DNA of 64,000 nucleotides from UBA6115 sp964346355 (GCA_964346355.1 CAYFUH010000002.1:1-64000); one strand, 5' to 3'; shown: positions 8,186 to 17,929, counted from the first letter of the stretch. A program made the numbers and translations. The notes: a model not told the origin generated them from the letters alone.

Positions 8186-9892
8186 TCATTTATTTTGTAT
8201 TGACCAATACTGAGCAGCATCTTTTAACAGCACCTCCGCATGCTGGAGGCTGCTCTTTCCCTGCGTTTCAATATCGCCCAACATCTTGGCAATTTCTTGC
8301 GTTCTTTGGGCTAAATCCAGCTGGGTAACAAAGGCCCTTGTCCTTCCCCCGTCCTCCACCTTGCTGACGTGGTACTGCGTTGTGGCCATGGCAGCAAGCT
8401 GATGCAGGTGGGTTACGCAAATAACCTGCCGGAAGCGGCCAATATCGCTTAGTTTTTGCGCGATGGTCATGGCGGTTGTACCTGACACACCTGTATCAAT
8501 TTCGTCAAAAACCATGGTGGGGACTTCGTTCTTCTCAGCAGTCAGCGTTTTCATGGCCAACATCACCCGGGACAATTCGCCGCCGGAGGCAATTTTGGAA
8601 AGCGGCTTTAATTCTTCCCCCACGTTTGGCGCAATCAGCATGCGCACCTGGTCATAGCCATCCGCGTGAATGTTCGCGGGGTTTGCTTCTACCTGGATGT
8701 GAAACCTGGTGGAGGACATGTTCAAATCCTTCAGTTCCTTTTCAATGCGTTTTTCAAAGCGTGCCGCAAGTTTTTTTCTGGAGGTGCTTAAGCGTTCCGC
8801 GAGTTGTAAAAACTGTTTTTTATACTCAGCTTGTAACCTGTCCAATTGCTCAAGGCTTTCGTCCAGGTTTTCAAGCTGTGTCAGCTCTTCCTCAACCTGG
8901 GTAAGGTAGGCCAGCATCTCCTCGATGCTGGGGCCGTATTTGCGCTCCAGTTTGCGCAGCAAATCCAGCCGCTGTTCCACCTCTTCCAGCCGCGCATCAT
9001 CATGCGTGATGTCACGCAGCTGCGCGCTTAAATCGTGGCTGATTTCCTCCAATTCATAATAAAGGGAGGACAGCCGGCCGCTGATGCCCTCAAAGGCTGG
9101 ATGATAGGACACGATTTTTTCAAGCGCGGACTGCGCTTCCATCACTAAGATGCCCGCGGTGTCCTGACCGGAGGCGTCAAACAGCGCTTTGTTGATATCA
9201 TGGATGGCAGTCGTAATCTTCTCCGCGTTGCGGAGCATTGCCTTCTCTGCCTGAAGGCTTTCCTCCTCGCCGGGGATTAACTTGGCATCTCTTAATTCCT
9301 TCTGACGAAGTGAAAGAACCTCCAAACGTTCGGAACGCGACGCGCTGCTCTTGCGCGCTGATTCATATTCTTTCTTTGCCTGCATAAAGGCGCTGTAGGC
9401 ATCTCTCGTCTGCTGCAGCAAGCTGTCATGCTCCATATCCCCCAGCAAATCAAGATACCGTAGGTGCTGGCTGTCATGCAGGAGCGATTGGTGCTCATGC
9501 TGGCCATGCAGATCAATCAAGTGGCTGGTTAGCTGCTGATAGATGGATAAGGCGACCGCCATCCCGTTGACACGGTAGATACTGCGCCCTTTGCGCTGAT
9601 ACTCACGCGAGAGGATTAACTGCCCTTCTTCCAGTGTGATGCTATGCTGATGCAGACGTTTCAGCAAGTCATCCTGGTTCTCGATGATAAAAATACCTTC
9701 AACATAGGCTGTTTCTGCGCCAGCGCGGATCATATCGCGGTCAGCCCTGGCACCGCACAAAAAATTGACCGCATCAACCACCAGAGATTTCCCGGCACCG
9801 GTTTCACCGGTCAGCACATGCAAACCGGTGGAAAACTGAATGCTCGCCTCCTCGAATAAGGCGATATTGCGAATCAGTAAGCTATCTAACAT
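8186..9892 (-). CDS. recN: DNA repair protein RecN
   Basis: A 568-residue SMC-like ATPase acting in double-strand break repair. Walker A GETGAGKS is at 29-36, the signature and Walker B region near the C terminus (KIASGGELSRVMLA, TMVFDEIDTGVSG), and a long coiled-coil middle section from about 155 to 375. Last gene of nadK-argR-recN, 10 bases after argR. The argR-recN order is classical in Bacillota. Confidence 0.97.
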   Translation of the reverse strand: MLDSLLIRNIALFEEASIQFSTGLHVLTGETGAGKSLVVDAVNFLCGARADRDMIRAGAETAYVEGIFIIENQDDLLKRLHQHSITLEEGQLILSREYQRKGRSIYRVNGMAVALSIYQQLTSHLIDLHGQHEHQSLLHDSQHLRYLDLLGDMEHDSLLQQTRDAYSAFMQAKKEYESARKSSASRSERLEVLSLRQKELRDAKLIPGEEESLQAEKAMLRNAEKITTAIHDINKALFDASGQDTAGILVMEAQSALEKIVSYHPAFEGISGRLSSLYYELEEISHDLSAQLRDITHDDARLEEVEQRLDLLRKLERKYGPSIEEMLAYLTQVEEELTQLENLDESLEQLDRLQAEYKKQFLQLAERLSTSRKKLAARFEKRIEKELKDLNMSSTRFHIQVEANPANIHADGYDQVRMLIAPNVGEELKPLSKIASGGELSRVMLAMKTLTAEKNEVPTMVFDEIDTGVSGTTAMTIAQKLSDIGRFRQVICVTHLHQLAAMATTQYHVSKVEDGGRTRAFVTQLDLAQRTQEIAKMLGDIETQGKSSLQHAEVLLKDAAQYWSIQNK

Positions 9893-9901
9893 ATTGTCCT
9901 T

Positions 9902-10351
9902 TTATCTGAGTATTTCGTTGAACTTTCTCACCACTTCTTCGGCATCCGCCTCATTGTGGACGATGACAAAAATGGTATTATCACCAGACAGGGTACCCAC
10001 GACCTCCGGCCAGCGCATGCTGTCGATGGCTTCACCAGCCACATTGGCAGAACCAGCCAGCGTTTTGATGACAATGATGTTGCCTGCTGCTTCTATGGAA
10101 ATAACCGAATCCACAAACATCCGTACAAAGCGGTCGGATACGGAATACTCCGCCTGGTCGGCTGTTGCGTACTTGTACTCGCCCAGGCCGGTCAAAACCT
10201 TCAGCAAGCGCATCTCCTTGATGTCACGGGAGACAGTTGCCTGGGTTACTTCAAAGCCCTGGGTTTTGAGCATATCGGCCAGTTCTTTTTGCGTTTTGAT
10301 ATCGTGTTTGTCAATCAGATTAAGAATTGCTGCCTGCCTGGTACTTTTCAT
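9902..10351 (-). CDS. argR: Arginine repressor ArgR/AhrC
   Basis: A 149-residue arginine-dependent regulator. N-terminal winged helix (about 1-70, DIKTQKELADMLKTQGFEV, TQATVSRDIKEM) and C-terminal hexamerisation and arginine-binding domain (about 80-149, with GTLSGDNTIFVI). Its start overlaps the nadK stop by 4 bases. It probably controls arginine metabolism genes elsewhere; no arginine gene is in this window. Confidence 0.97.
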   Translation of the reverse strand: MKSTRQAAILNLIDKHDIKTQKELADMLKTQGFEVTQATVSRDIKEMRLLKVLTGLGEYKYATADQAEYSVSDRFVRMFVDSVISIEAAGNIIVIKTLAGSANVAGEAIDSMRWPEVVGTLSGDNTIFVIVHNEADAEEVVRKFNEILR

Positions 10352-11214
10352 AGCTTACCTCCATATACGTGATTGCTCCACTTTTTTTGTTTGTAATCAA
10401 GCCGGGTCAAAAACTGCTCCGGCGAAAAATGAATAAACCGCGCGGCTTCACTGGCCTGGGTGATGCGCACCTCGCTCTCGGTGTCTAGGTCCAGCACAAT
10501 TTGCCCATCCATGCTGATTTGATGGCGGGCACCGTGATTGGCTTTCACAAGCAGACGGATATCCCCTGTTTGCGGCAGGATGATTGGCCGCTGGTGCATA
10601 ATATGTGAGCAAACGGGCACCACGATATGGCAGGGCACACCAGGGAAGATGACAGGCCCGCCCGCGGACAGGCAATACCCCGTAGTGCCTGTGGGCGTAG
10701 ATACCAATACCCCATCACCATGGATGGTGAAAACACGCTCCTCCTCATACTGCACATCCACCACGATGCTGCTGGGGTTTTGCCCGCGGGTCAGCGCGAA
10801 CTCATTCATCACCAGGTAGGTACCCTGCCCGTTGATTTCACAGGAAAGCATCGCGCGCTCCTTGATCTCATAATCCTGCGCGATCAAACGATCCAGCACG
10901 CCGTCCAGCTCATCCGGACTGACCTGCAATAAAAACCCCGTGTGCCCCATATTGACACCCAAAACAGGAATGTGCCGCGCCGCCAAATACGGCAGGATGC
11001 GCAGGATAGTGCCATCCCCGCCAAAGCAAACAACCGCCGAAACGCTGTTATCCAATTGATCAGGTGAGGTCTTTTTCCCTTTATGCAAAAGGTCAAACAA
11101 CCAGACGTCAAGCAAAACCTCGCACCCCTTGTTGATCAACAAGTCCGCGAAATCACTGACAGCACGGATGGTTTCTGGTTTTCCGGGATTGGCATAAAGA
11201 AAAAACCGCTGCAT
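10348..11214 (-). CDS. nadK: NAD kinase
   Basis: A 288-residue NAD kinase making NADP from NAD. The diagnostic GGDGT motif appears at FGGDGTILRILPYLA (about 68-82), followed by VLGVNMGHTGFL and the conserved TPTGTTGYCLSAGGP block in the C-terminal beta domain. The ATG follows GGAGG with 9-base spacing. First gene of nadK-argR-recN. Confidence 0.96.
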   Translation of the reverse strand: MQRFFLYANPGKPETIRAVSDFADLLINKGCEVLLDVWLFDLLHKGKKTSPDQLDNSVSAVVCFGGDGTILRILPYLAARHIPVLGVNMGHTGFLLQVSPDELDGVLDRLIAQDYEIKERAMLSCEINGQGTYLVMNEFALTRGQNPSSIVVDVQYEEERVFTIHGDGVLVSTPTGTTGYCLSAGGPVIFPGVPCHIVVPVCSHIMHQRPIILPQTGDIRLLVKANHGARHQISMDGQIVLDLDTESEVRITQASEAARFIHFSPEQFLTRLDYKQKKWSNHVYGGKL

Positions 11215-11237
11215 GCGCTTGTTCCTCCGTTGATGTA

Positions 11238-11266
11238 AGTATACATTGATTCCTCAACCCATGCAA
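11238..11266 (-). promoter_or_regulatory. Probable promoter of nadK-argR-recN
   Basis: Minus-strand -35 TTGCAT (11261-11266), 17-base spacer, -10 TATACT (11238-11243). The region contains repeated ATGTAT elements, including ATGTATACTTACAT over the -10, which has ATGTA/TACAT symmetry; this could be an operator, possibly for ArgR, but that is only a guess. Confidence 0.55.
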
Positions 11267-11303
11267 GTATATACATTATATTTTTGCATACATTTCCAGT
11301 TCA

Positions 11304-11350
11304 TGAAAACGGGAGTTTCCCTTTCTTATGTTCAAAAGATAAAACTCCCG
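11304..11350 (-). terminator. Terminator after the VanW-domain gene
   Basis: On the minus strand CGGGAGTTT (11342-11350) pairs with AAACTCCCG (11310-11318) across a 23-base loop and is followed by TTTTC. It separates the VanW gene from the nadK promoter. Confidence 0.65.
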
Positions 11351-11417
11351 AATGTCTATCCTGATGAGCGTGCTGGGGCAAAATGCATAATCATGCTGTT
11401 TTGCATGCGTTGTGCCT

Positions 11418-13112
11418 CTAAAAATCCCGCTTGGTTACGCCGCGGTAGTACACAGCTGCCTTGGGTGGGAAGGTATCGCTGGAAATCAGTTTGGGTTGCT
11501 CCACAAGCACGCCGTTTTGTATTTTCTCCAGATAGGTTTCAACCACATAGCCTTCTACAGCCTTTGTTTTGAGTTTTTCCTCATCCGTATAAGTTACAAT
11601 CAGACCTGTTTGGTCATCTTCATATTTTTTTTCTATTGGCGGCGGGATGGTCTGTACAGTCTCAGAGCGCAGCCGGTAAGAGACGCCATCACCCATGCCG
11701 ATGCCATACATCTTGATTTCCGCTACTAACTTTTTGGAGCTTGTCCGGGCTTGCTTCACATGCGCGGTGATATAAATGTCGCCGGCTGATGTATTTTTGA
11801 ACTGAAAATCAATATTACGATCCGGGGTGAGGTAGACGGTCGCGTCCTGTCCCATTTCTGTATAGCCAATTTTACCAGAGTGCGGATAACGCTTTACGAT
11901 CGACAAACCTGATGTGACCGCTGCCTGGTAGAGGGTGGTGCTGGCCTGGCAGACACCGCCGCCGACCCCATCGACCAGGTTGCCGTAGGCATATTCCTTT
12001 GCTTCCGCGAAGCCCGTCTTTAAGGTGCGCGGTCCAACAATGTTGTTAAAACTGAATGTCTCGCCTGGTTTCAGGATTTTTCCGTTAAACTTGGAAAAGG
12101 ACAGGCGGATATTGTGGATACGGTTCGCGCTGTCCTGTTTGCCTGTTTCAACCGGTGTTTGAATGGTGGTTAAAAGCGCAACTGTGTTCTCCAGCTCTGC
12201 GCGCGTTATTTTGGGTGGGATGAGGGTTGGCTTCAACTCATACGTGCCGGATTGGCCGCCAGCAGCCATCTCCATAATCTCATCCATGGCGGCCTGGCTG
12301 TCCAGAACCGCGCCTGCGCGCTCATCAATAAATGTAAAGGGAGACGCTTCATCCGGCCGGAATTCAACAATCGCTGCATCCACTGGGTTTGCGTTGACAT
12401 AGGGAGCAATTTGGGAAAAGATATTCGCAAGCTGCGTGCTTTGCAATTCCTTTTGTGTGGTGTACAGCTTCAGCGGCGTATCCGCCAAGGCTTCAATGGC
12501 AGCCTTTTGATCATGGATGGTGCCTTTGCGCGTATGCAGCCAGGCTTCATTGAGGAGTTGCTGGATTTCCTGATCGGACACGGTGATACCCAAAACACTG
12601 TAATTCAGGTTGGTGAAGGTGAATCCGTGGTAGGTGATGGCAAGGTTCCAACTGTTGATCCGTTCCTCCATTTTATTGCGAATCAGTTTGAAGGCATCCT
12701 GGGGTGTCATTCCAGCAATCGGCAAGTCATTCACAAAGATATTTGGCGCGTACACTGTTTGGTAAGGTTCTATCACCTGGCGGACCTGGTTATCCCGCAG
12801 CGCATTCACGCCCCAAAACACCCCGGCAACCAACAGGATAGCCAGCGCGATCATCAGGGCGTATTTGACCGGATTAAAAGGTGGTCTCGGTCTTTTGGGT
12901 GAAGGCCTGCGATTTTGCACTGACCTGTGATGAACACGGGGCGGCTGCATGTTCTGCGGCGGCAGGGAAGAGTAATAAGGCTGATGGCCGCTCACCTGCT
13001 GAGGCGGATGGTTGTGCGGCAAAGGTTGATTTTGAGGCGCAGGCGGTACCCAGCCTTGCCCTTGCTGAGGCGGCTGATTCCTATTTTGCTGTGGTACAAA
13101 CCCCTGGCTCAT
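11418..13112 (-). CDS. VanW-domain membrane-anchored wall protein
   Basis: A 564-residue protein with a cytoplasmic Pro/Gln/Asn-rich tail (about 1-80), one membrane helix (about 86-107, YALMIALAILLVAGVFWGV), an extracellular region resembling the putative peptidoglycan-binding domain common in VanW proteins, and the VanW domain (about 345-460; GETFSFNNIVGPR, GGGVCQASTTLYQAA). The C-terminal 90 residues resemble a G5-like module. VanW homologues are wall-associated but of uncertain activity. It is the last gene behind tilS-hpt-ftsH-PHP. The name does not imply vancomycin resistance here. Confidence 0.88.
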   Translation of the reverse strand: MSQGFVPQQNRNQPPQQGQGWVPPAPQNQPLPHNHPPQQVSGHQPYYSSLPPQNMQPPRVHHRSVQNRRPSPKRPRPPFNPVKYALMIALAILLVAGVFWGVNALRDNQVRQVIEPYQTVYAPNIFVNDLPIAGMTPQDAFKLIRNKMEERINSWNLAITYHGFTFTNLNYSVLGITVSDQEIQQLLNEAWLHTRKGTIHDQKAAIEALADTPLKLYTTQKELQSTQLANIFSQIAPYVNANPVDAAIVEFRPDEASPFTFIDERAGAVLDSQAAMDEIMEMAAGGQSGTYELKPTLIPPKITRAELENTVALLTTIQTPVETGKQDSANRIHNIRLSFSKFNGKILKPGETFSFNNIVGPRTLKTGFAEAKEYAYGNLVDGVGGGVCQASTTLYQAAVTSGLSIVKRYPHSGKIGYTEMGQDATVYLTPDRNIDFQFKNTSAGDIYITAHVKQARTSSKKLVAEIKMYGIGMGDGVSYRLRSETVQTIPPPIEKKYEDDQTGLIVTYTDEEKLKTKAVEGYVVETYLEKIQNGVLVEQPKLISSDTFPPKAAVYYRGVTKRDF

Positions 13113-13122
13113 CGGTGATTCC

Positions 13123-13986
13123 TCAGCTCTCCCTTTCTTTGTGTTTAGCTAATAGATTCATAACATCAGCACCCATGCGCTGCCAGCGCGGAATCTCGCT
13201 GCCAATGGCGCCATGATGATCACCATCCCAGTGGTAATCACTGCCGCCGGTGACAATCAAGCCCAAACGCCTTGTCAAGTGATCCCAATACGCGCAGGTT
13301 TCATCATCATGCATGGCGTGATACGCTTCAATACCCATCAAGCCTGCTTTAATCAAATTTTGTAACGCGGCTTTCGTTACAAGTTCTTTGTTACGCACTA
13401 AACCCGGGTGTGCCAGGACGGGCACCGCGCCAATCCGCCGCGCTAAACGGATGATATCAGCGGTTTCATAGCGTGTCCGTGGCACATAAGCGGGCTGATC
13501 CACATCCAGGAAGCGGTCAAATGCTTCCTGAGGGGTTCTTACATGCCCGTATTTCATCAGAGCATTCGCGATATGCGGCCGGCCGCATACGGTCCCTTCA
13601 GCCAAATCCAGGTCATCCATTGTGATATGTATGCCCAGTTCATTCAGCTGAACGATGATTTTGCCGCAGCGCTCTTCCCGCTCACGCCGCATGTCATCCA
13701 ACAGGGAGGTGAGCTTTATCATGCTGCCGTTTACGAAATACAGCAGCACATGAACATGATCCCGGCCTGCGGTATTGATTTCAACCCCGGGAATAAAAGT
13801 AATTCCCGCCTGTTTGGCCGCATTGTCGGCTTCCCTAAGACCGCCGATGGTTTCATGGTCGGTTAGGGCAAAATGGCTGAGGCCGGCACTTGCTGCTCGT
13901 TGCACCAATTCCCTGGGTGTCAACGCGCCGTCTGACGCGGTGCTGTGCAGGTGTAAATCTGCCCGGATGATTGAATCATCAGGCAT
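13123..13986 (-). CDS. PHP-domain phosphoesterase
   Basis: A 287-residue PHP metallohydrolase. Metal-binding motifs are visible: RADLHLHSTASDG (about 8-20), LTDHETIGG (about 41-50), PGVEIN, and the C-terminal GGSDYHWDGDHH. Best matches by layout are the nucleoside 3',5'-bisphosphate phosphatase / RNase AM (TrpH/YciV) group. Its start overlaps the ftsH stop by 8 bases, implying co-translation. Confidence 0.88.
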   Translation of the reverse strand: MPDDSIIRADLHLHSTASDGALTPRELVQRAASAGLSHFALTDHETIGGLREADNAAKQAGITFIPGVEINTAGRDHVHVLLYFVNGSMIKLTSLLDDMRREREERCGKIIVQLNELGIHITMDDLDLAEGTVCGRPHIANALMKYGHVRTPQEAFDRFLDVDQPAYVPRTRYETADIIRLARRIGAVPVLAHPGLVRNKELVTKAALQNLIKAGLMGIEAYHAMHDDETCAYWDHLTRRLGLIVTGGSDYHWDGDHHGAIGSEIPRWQRMGADVMNLLAKHKERES

Positions 13987-15874
13987 GTGAAGGTGAGGGC
14001 ATCAGGTTATCAACGGGGGCATCGTCCATGAATTGCAAAAACTCCTCCCGGTTGATCGTTTCCTTTTCCATCAGCAGCTTGGCCAGGCCATGCAGCTTGT
14101 CGATGTGGGTTTTGAGCAGGCTCATCGCCACATCATAGCTCTTGCGCATCATGCTGGAGACCTCATGGTCCACCTTGGTGGCGGTTTCCTCGCTGAATTC
14201 GCGGGACTGGCCAAATTCCATGCCCACAAAGATCTCCTGATCATTGCCCAGGTACAGGGTGCCGATGTTCTCGGACATGCCCAGCTTGGTGACCATGGTG
14301 CGGATCACCTCCGTCGCGCGTTTGAGGTCGGACTGCGCGCCGGTGTAGATGTCGTTCTCAATCAGCTTCACTGCCGCGTGCCCGCCCAGCATCATGGAAA
14401 TGGTTTGCAGCATCTTTTCCTTGCTCTGCATGTAGAATTCCTTCTCTGGCAAGGACAGGGTGAAGCCGCCCGCGTCCCCGCGCGGGACGATGGTGACAGT
14501 GTGCACCTCATCACAAAGGGGCAGATAGTGACCTACCACGGCGTGGCCAGCTTCATGGTAGGCAACAATGCGCTTGTCTTCTTCAAGTACCTTCCGGCTT
14601 TTTTTCTCCGGGCCCATCTGCACACGTTCAACCGCCTCAATCAGATGGGATTGGTGAATTTGCTTATCCTTGAACCGCGCGGCGATGATGGCGCCTTCGT
14701 TCATGATGTTTTCAAGATCAGCACCGGTCGCAAACGGTGTGCGCTTGGCGATGTTCTCCAGGTCCACATCATCAGCCAGGGGCTTCCCTCTGGCATGGAC
14801 CTTCAGGATGGCGACGCGCCCGTTGATATCCGGATAGCTGACCGTAATCTGACGGTCAAACCGGCCGGGACGCAACAGCGCAGGGTCCAGGATATCCTGG
14901 CGGTTGGTGGCTGCCATGACAATGACGCCCTCATTGGTGGTGAACCCATCCATTTCAACCAGCAGTTGGTTTAAGGTCTGCTCACGCTCATCATGCCCGC
15001 CGCCTAAGCCTGCGCCGCGGTGACGGCCTACGGCGTCTATCTCATCAATAAACACAATGCTGGGCGCCATGCGTTTGGCCTGTTCAAACAGGTCGCGCAC
15101 ACGGCTGGCGCCAACGCCGACGAACATCTCCACAAAGTTGGAGCCGCTGATGGAGAAAAACGGCACCTTGGCCTCCCCCGCGACCGCTTTGGCCAGCAAG
15201 GTTTTACCGGTTCCTGGAGGGCCCACCAACAGGACGCCTTTGGGAATCCGGGCGCCCAGGTCGAGGTAGTTCTTTGGGTTTTTGAGGAAATCGACGACTT
15301 CCTTCAGTTCGTCCTTCTCCTCATCAGCGCCCGCGACATCCGCGAAGGTAATCTTGTTCTTGGTTGGGTCCACCATGTTGGCAGAGCTTTTGCCAAAGTT
15401 CATCACCCTGCCGCTGCCGCCGGTCTGTTGGCGCATGATTAAAAACCAAAACACCATCACCAAGCCCATGGTCAGGATGTAAGGCAGCATCTCCACATAC
15501 CAGGGCGTCACAATAGGCGGCAGATAATCCACCGCGAAGCCCAGGTCATTCACGCTGACTTGATCAACCTGCTTATCATTCTTTGTGGCGTACATGGTAC
15601 GCACAGTGTCAATAAAATCGGGGCCAATGGTGGTCTCAAAATCAAAACGGGCAGGGTAATCCACCCGGGCAATCGGGCTGTTGCGGTTGAGACCAATCAA
15701 GTGGTTCCCGCGGATGGATACGCGCTCCACCGTATTGCTCTCAATTTTGCTGAGCAATTCGGGGTAGGTAATCCGGTTGGTCGGCACCTTCAGGCTGTCG
15801 GAAATAAACCAAGCCAACAGCAAAAAGGACGCAATCATGATTAAGTAGCCAAATGGGCCACGGGTTCTACGCAA
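13979..15874 (-). CDS. ftsH: ATP-dependent zinc metalloprotease FtsH
   Basis: A 631-residue membrane AAA+ protease for quality control of membrane and short-lived proteins. Membrane helices at about 8-26 and 127-147 flank the extracytoplasmic loop. Walker A GPPGTGKT is at 218-225, Walker B IVFIDEIDA, SRH near ATNRQDILDPALLRPGRFDR, and the zinc site HEAGH is at 440-444. Starts with TTG, 8 bases after AAGGAGG. Follows tilS and hpt, the conserved Bacillota order. Confidence 0.97.
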   Translation of the reverse strand: MRRTRGPFGYLIMIASFLLLAWFISDSLKVPTNRITYPELLSKIESNTVERVSIRGNHLIGLNRNSPIARVDYPARFDFETTIGPDFIDTVRTMYATKNDKQVDQVSVNDLGFAVDYLPPIVTPWYVEMLPYILTMGLVMVFWFLIMRQQTGGSGRVMNFGKSSANMVDPTKNKITFADVAGADEEKDELKEVVDFLKNPKNYLDLGARIPKGVLLVGPPGTGKTLLAKAVAGEAKVPFFSISGSNFVEMFVGVGASRVRDLFEQAKRMAPSIVFIDEIDAVGRHRGAGLGGGHDEREQTLNQLLVEMDGFTTNEGVIVMAATNRQDILDPALLRPGRFDRQITVSYPDINGRVAILKVHARGKPLADDVDLENIAKRTPFATGADLENIMNEGAIIAARFKDKQIHQSHLIEAVERVQMGPEKKSRKVLEEDKRIVAYHEAGHAVVGHYLPLCDEVHTVTIVPRGDAGGFTLSLPEKEFYMQSKEKMLQTISMMLGGHAAVKLIENDIYTGAQSDLKRATEVIRTMVTKLGMSENIGTLYLGNDQEIFVGMEFGQSREFSEETATKVDHEVSSMMRKSYDVAMSLLKTHIDKLHGLAKLLMEKETINREEFLQFMDDAPVDNLMPSPSHA

Positions 15875-15941
15875 AGGACAATCCTCCTTGATACAGAATC
15901 ACTGTTAAGTATACCACGTTTGAACAAGCCTGCACGAACAC

Positions 15942-16502
15942 TTATTCCTCTTCGGTATAAATCCTGGGATGTAATACGCCCACAAAGGGCAGGTTGCGGT
16001 ATTTTTCCTGATAATCAAGCCCGTAACCCACCACAAACTCATTTGGAATGGTGAAACAGGCATAGTCCACTTCCAACTCAATCTTGCGTCGGGCGGGTTT
16101 GTCCAGCAGGGTTGCGATGCGGATGGACCGCGCGCCGCGCTCAAACAAGACTTTTTTGATATAGGACAGGGTAAGTCCGCTGTCCACAATGTCCTCAACC
16201 ACCAGGACATCCTTGCCCAGGATATCGTGGTCCAGATCCTTTAAAATGCGGACGACGCCTGAGGTTTTGGTGCTGCTGCCGTAACTGGAAATTGCCATGA
16301 AATCGGTGGTGAGCGGCAGGTCCACCTTGCGCATCAAATCTGTAAAAAAGACGGAGGCGCCTTTTAGGATGCAGATAAACACAGGGTTCAAATTCATGAA
16401 CTCCTTTGTGATCTCTTTGCCCAGGCGGGTGACTGCCAGGTCAATTTCTTCCTCGGTGATCAGCACATGGTCCAGATCATTCAAGAGGGATTGTTCGTGC
16501 AT
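15942..16502 (-). CDS. hpt: Hypoxanthine phosphoribosyltransferase
   Basis: A 186-residue purine salvage enzyme converting hypoxanthine or guanine plus PRPP to IMP or GMP. The PRPP-binding motif VLVVEDIVDSGLTL is diagnostic, with FICILKGASVFFTDL and the C-terminal NEFVVGYGLDY segment. Overlaps the end of tilS by 22 bases and has a GGAGG about 10 bases upstream of its ATG. Confidence 0.95.
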   Translation of the reverse strand: MHEQSLLNDLDHVLITEEEIDLAVTRLGKEITKEFMNLNPVFICILKGASVFFTDLMRKVDLPLTTDFMAISSYGSSTKTSGVVRILKDLDHDILGKDVLVVEDIVDSGLTLSYIKKVLFERGARSIRIATLLDKPARRKIELEVDYACFTIPNEFVVGYGLDYQEKYRNLPFVGVLHPRIYTEEE

Positions 16503-17836
16503 GATGTCTTGCCTCCGTTTTCATTGATTTCATGGGGTAGATTGCCGCTAAATACCAGTTTGACCTTTGAAATGGTGTCTTGTGTCACCGCCGCGGTTGA
16601 TGAGACCCCGCATCCCGGCACCCACAAGACCTGATTTCCCCGTGCATATACCGGCCAGAAAGGACGGAAGGGATGGTCGATCCCCTTTGCGCTCAGGTAC
16701 TTTCTGATAGCTTGCGTGCCCTTCATGCCCAGCGGGCTGATGACATCATCCAAGGCTACCTGCCGCATCACAGCGCCCTTTATGGATGCCTCATCCACCA
16801 CTTGCTCATGCAGGCCATCCCCCATTTCTTCTTTCGCGGGCACTACAAGCGGTTGCGGCCATGTGAGCTTTGTTAATTTTACATCATCAGGTAAAATATG
16901 CAACCGCTCCTTTGATAAAATTGCCTTCGCGTTTTTAGGCAAATTGAGTGATGAAGCAGATGGTTCCATAACAAAGGCAACAAGGCGCTCTGTCTGCGCA
17001 TAATCCAGTTCCCCGCAAACAGGCCTGCATAAAGCGCGCACCAGCCTGCGCTTCATGGCCAACTCCTGTTCCATCCATGGCTTTTTTTGCATAAAGTTGA
17101 ACGGCAGCTGCATTTTTGCATGCTGTTTCATCCAGGTTTTTTGCAGATGAAGAAGTAAGTCCTGTTCTGCCTTCAGGATATCCGCGGTCTGTGCCATGCG
17201 CAAAACAACACCTGGGGATTGCTCCTCAAGCAAGGCAAGCAAACCATGCCGGAGGTTGTTTCTTAATAAACGCGTATCCTGGTTGCTTTCATCCTCAACC
17301 CAATTGAATTGGTGGTGGTTAAGATAGGTGAGCAGTTCTTTTTGCGGTACGCGCAATAAGGGCCGCCAGTAAGGCGAACGGAACGCGCTCATTCCGGAAA
17401 TGCCGTCCACGCCGGCGCCGCGGATCAAGTGCATGAGGACAGTTTCTGCCTGGTCATTCGCGTGATGCGCAAGGGCAATGACCTGCGCACCAGTTTCCGT
17501 CAGAACCTGACGGATTGCCTGATACCGCGCGATACGCGCCGCTTCCTCAAGGTTCCCGGTTTTGGGAATGCTGACGCGTTTCGTGAATAATTTAATTCCT
17601 GCTTTCTCGCAAAGGGATTTGACAAACTGCTCCTCCCCTTCGGATGCTTGGCGCAAGCCGTGGTTGATGTGAACGCAGGTTAACTCAAACGCATTAAATC
17701 TTTGAAGCGCCAACAACAGGTGCAGCAACGCAACTGAATCTGCCCCGCCTGAGAGTGCAAGCAGGATGGATTGGGGCGCGCCAATTTTTTGATAAGAACG
17801 CGTCAATTCACGCAGTAAGTTCACGTCATGCTCCAT
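16481..17836 (-). CDS. tilS: tRNA(Ile)-lysidine synthase TilS
   Basis: A 451-residue N-type ATP pyrophosphatase that converts C34 of tRNA-Ile(CAU) to lysidine. The PP-loop SGGADSVALLHLL is at about 29-41, followed by HINHGLR and ALAHHANDQAETVLM with IRGAGVDGISGM; the TilS C-terminal substrate-binding domain covers about 370-440. The ATG at 17836 sits only about 7 bases from a good -10, so the mRNA could be nearly leaderless; GTG at 17824 preceded by GGAG is an alternative start. Confidence 0.93.
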   Translation of the reverse strand: MEHDVNLLRELTRSYQKIGAPQSILLALSGGADSVALLHLLLALQRFNAFELTCVHINHGLRQASEGEEQFVKSLCEKAGIKLFTKRVSIPKTGNLEEAARIARYQAIRQVLTETGAQVIALAHHANDQAETVLMHLIRGAGVDGISGMSAFRSPYWRPLLRVPQKELLTYLNHHQFNWVEDESNQDTRLLRNNLRHGLLALLEEQSPGVVLRMAQTADILKAEQDLLLHLQKTWMKQHAKMQLPFNFMQKKPWMEQELAMKRRLVRALCRPVCGELDYAQTERLVAFVMEPSASSLNLPKNAKAILSKERLHILPDDVKLTKLTWPQPLVVPAKEEMGDGLHEQVVDEASIKGAVMRQVALDDVISPLGMKGTQAIRKYLSAKGIDHPFRPFWPVYARGNQVLWVPGCGVSSTAAVTQDTISKVKLVFSGNLPHEINENGGKTSCTNNPS

Positions 17837-17842
17837 ATATTG

Positions 17843-17871
17843 ATAGTATGGCAGTTGGGGTTTTGATTCAA
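17843..17871 (-). promoter_or_regulatory. Promoter of the tilS-hpt-ftsH operon
   Basis: Minus-strand -35 TTGAAT (17866-17871), 17-base spacer, -10 TACTAT (17843-17848). The predicted transcript starts at about 17836, on or beside the first ATG of tilS. Confidence 0.6.
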
Positions 17872-17929
17872 GCGTTTTTCTTGCATTCTCTTGATGTCCT
17901 CAAATGTTCTCGGAATGTTCATAAAAGTG

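Noticed and set aside
12252..12902. Plus-strand frame opposite the VanW gene
   Set aside because: No ribosome site or domain; VanW motifs on the other strand are unambiguous.
14033..14974. Long open frame on the plus strand inside ftsH
   Set aside because: It is antisense to a well-supported essential gene, has no ribosome site or domain, and reflects codon bias of ftsH.
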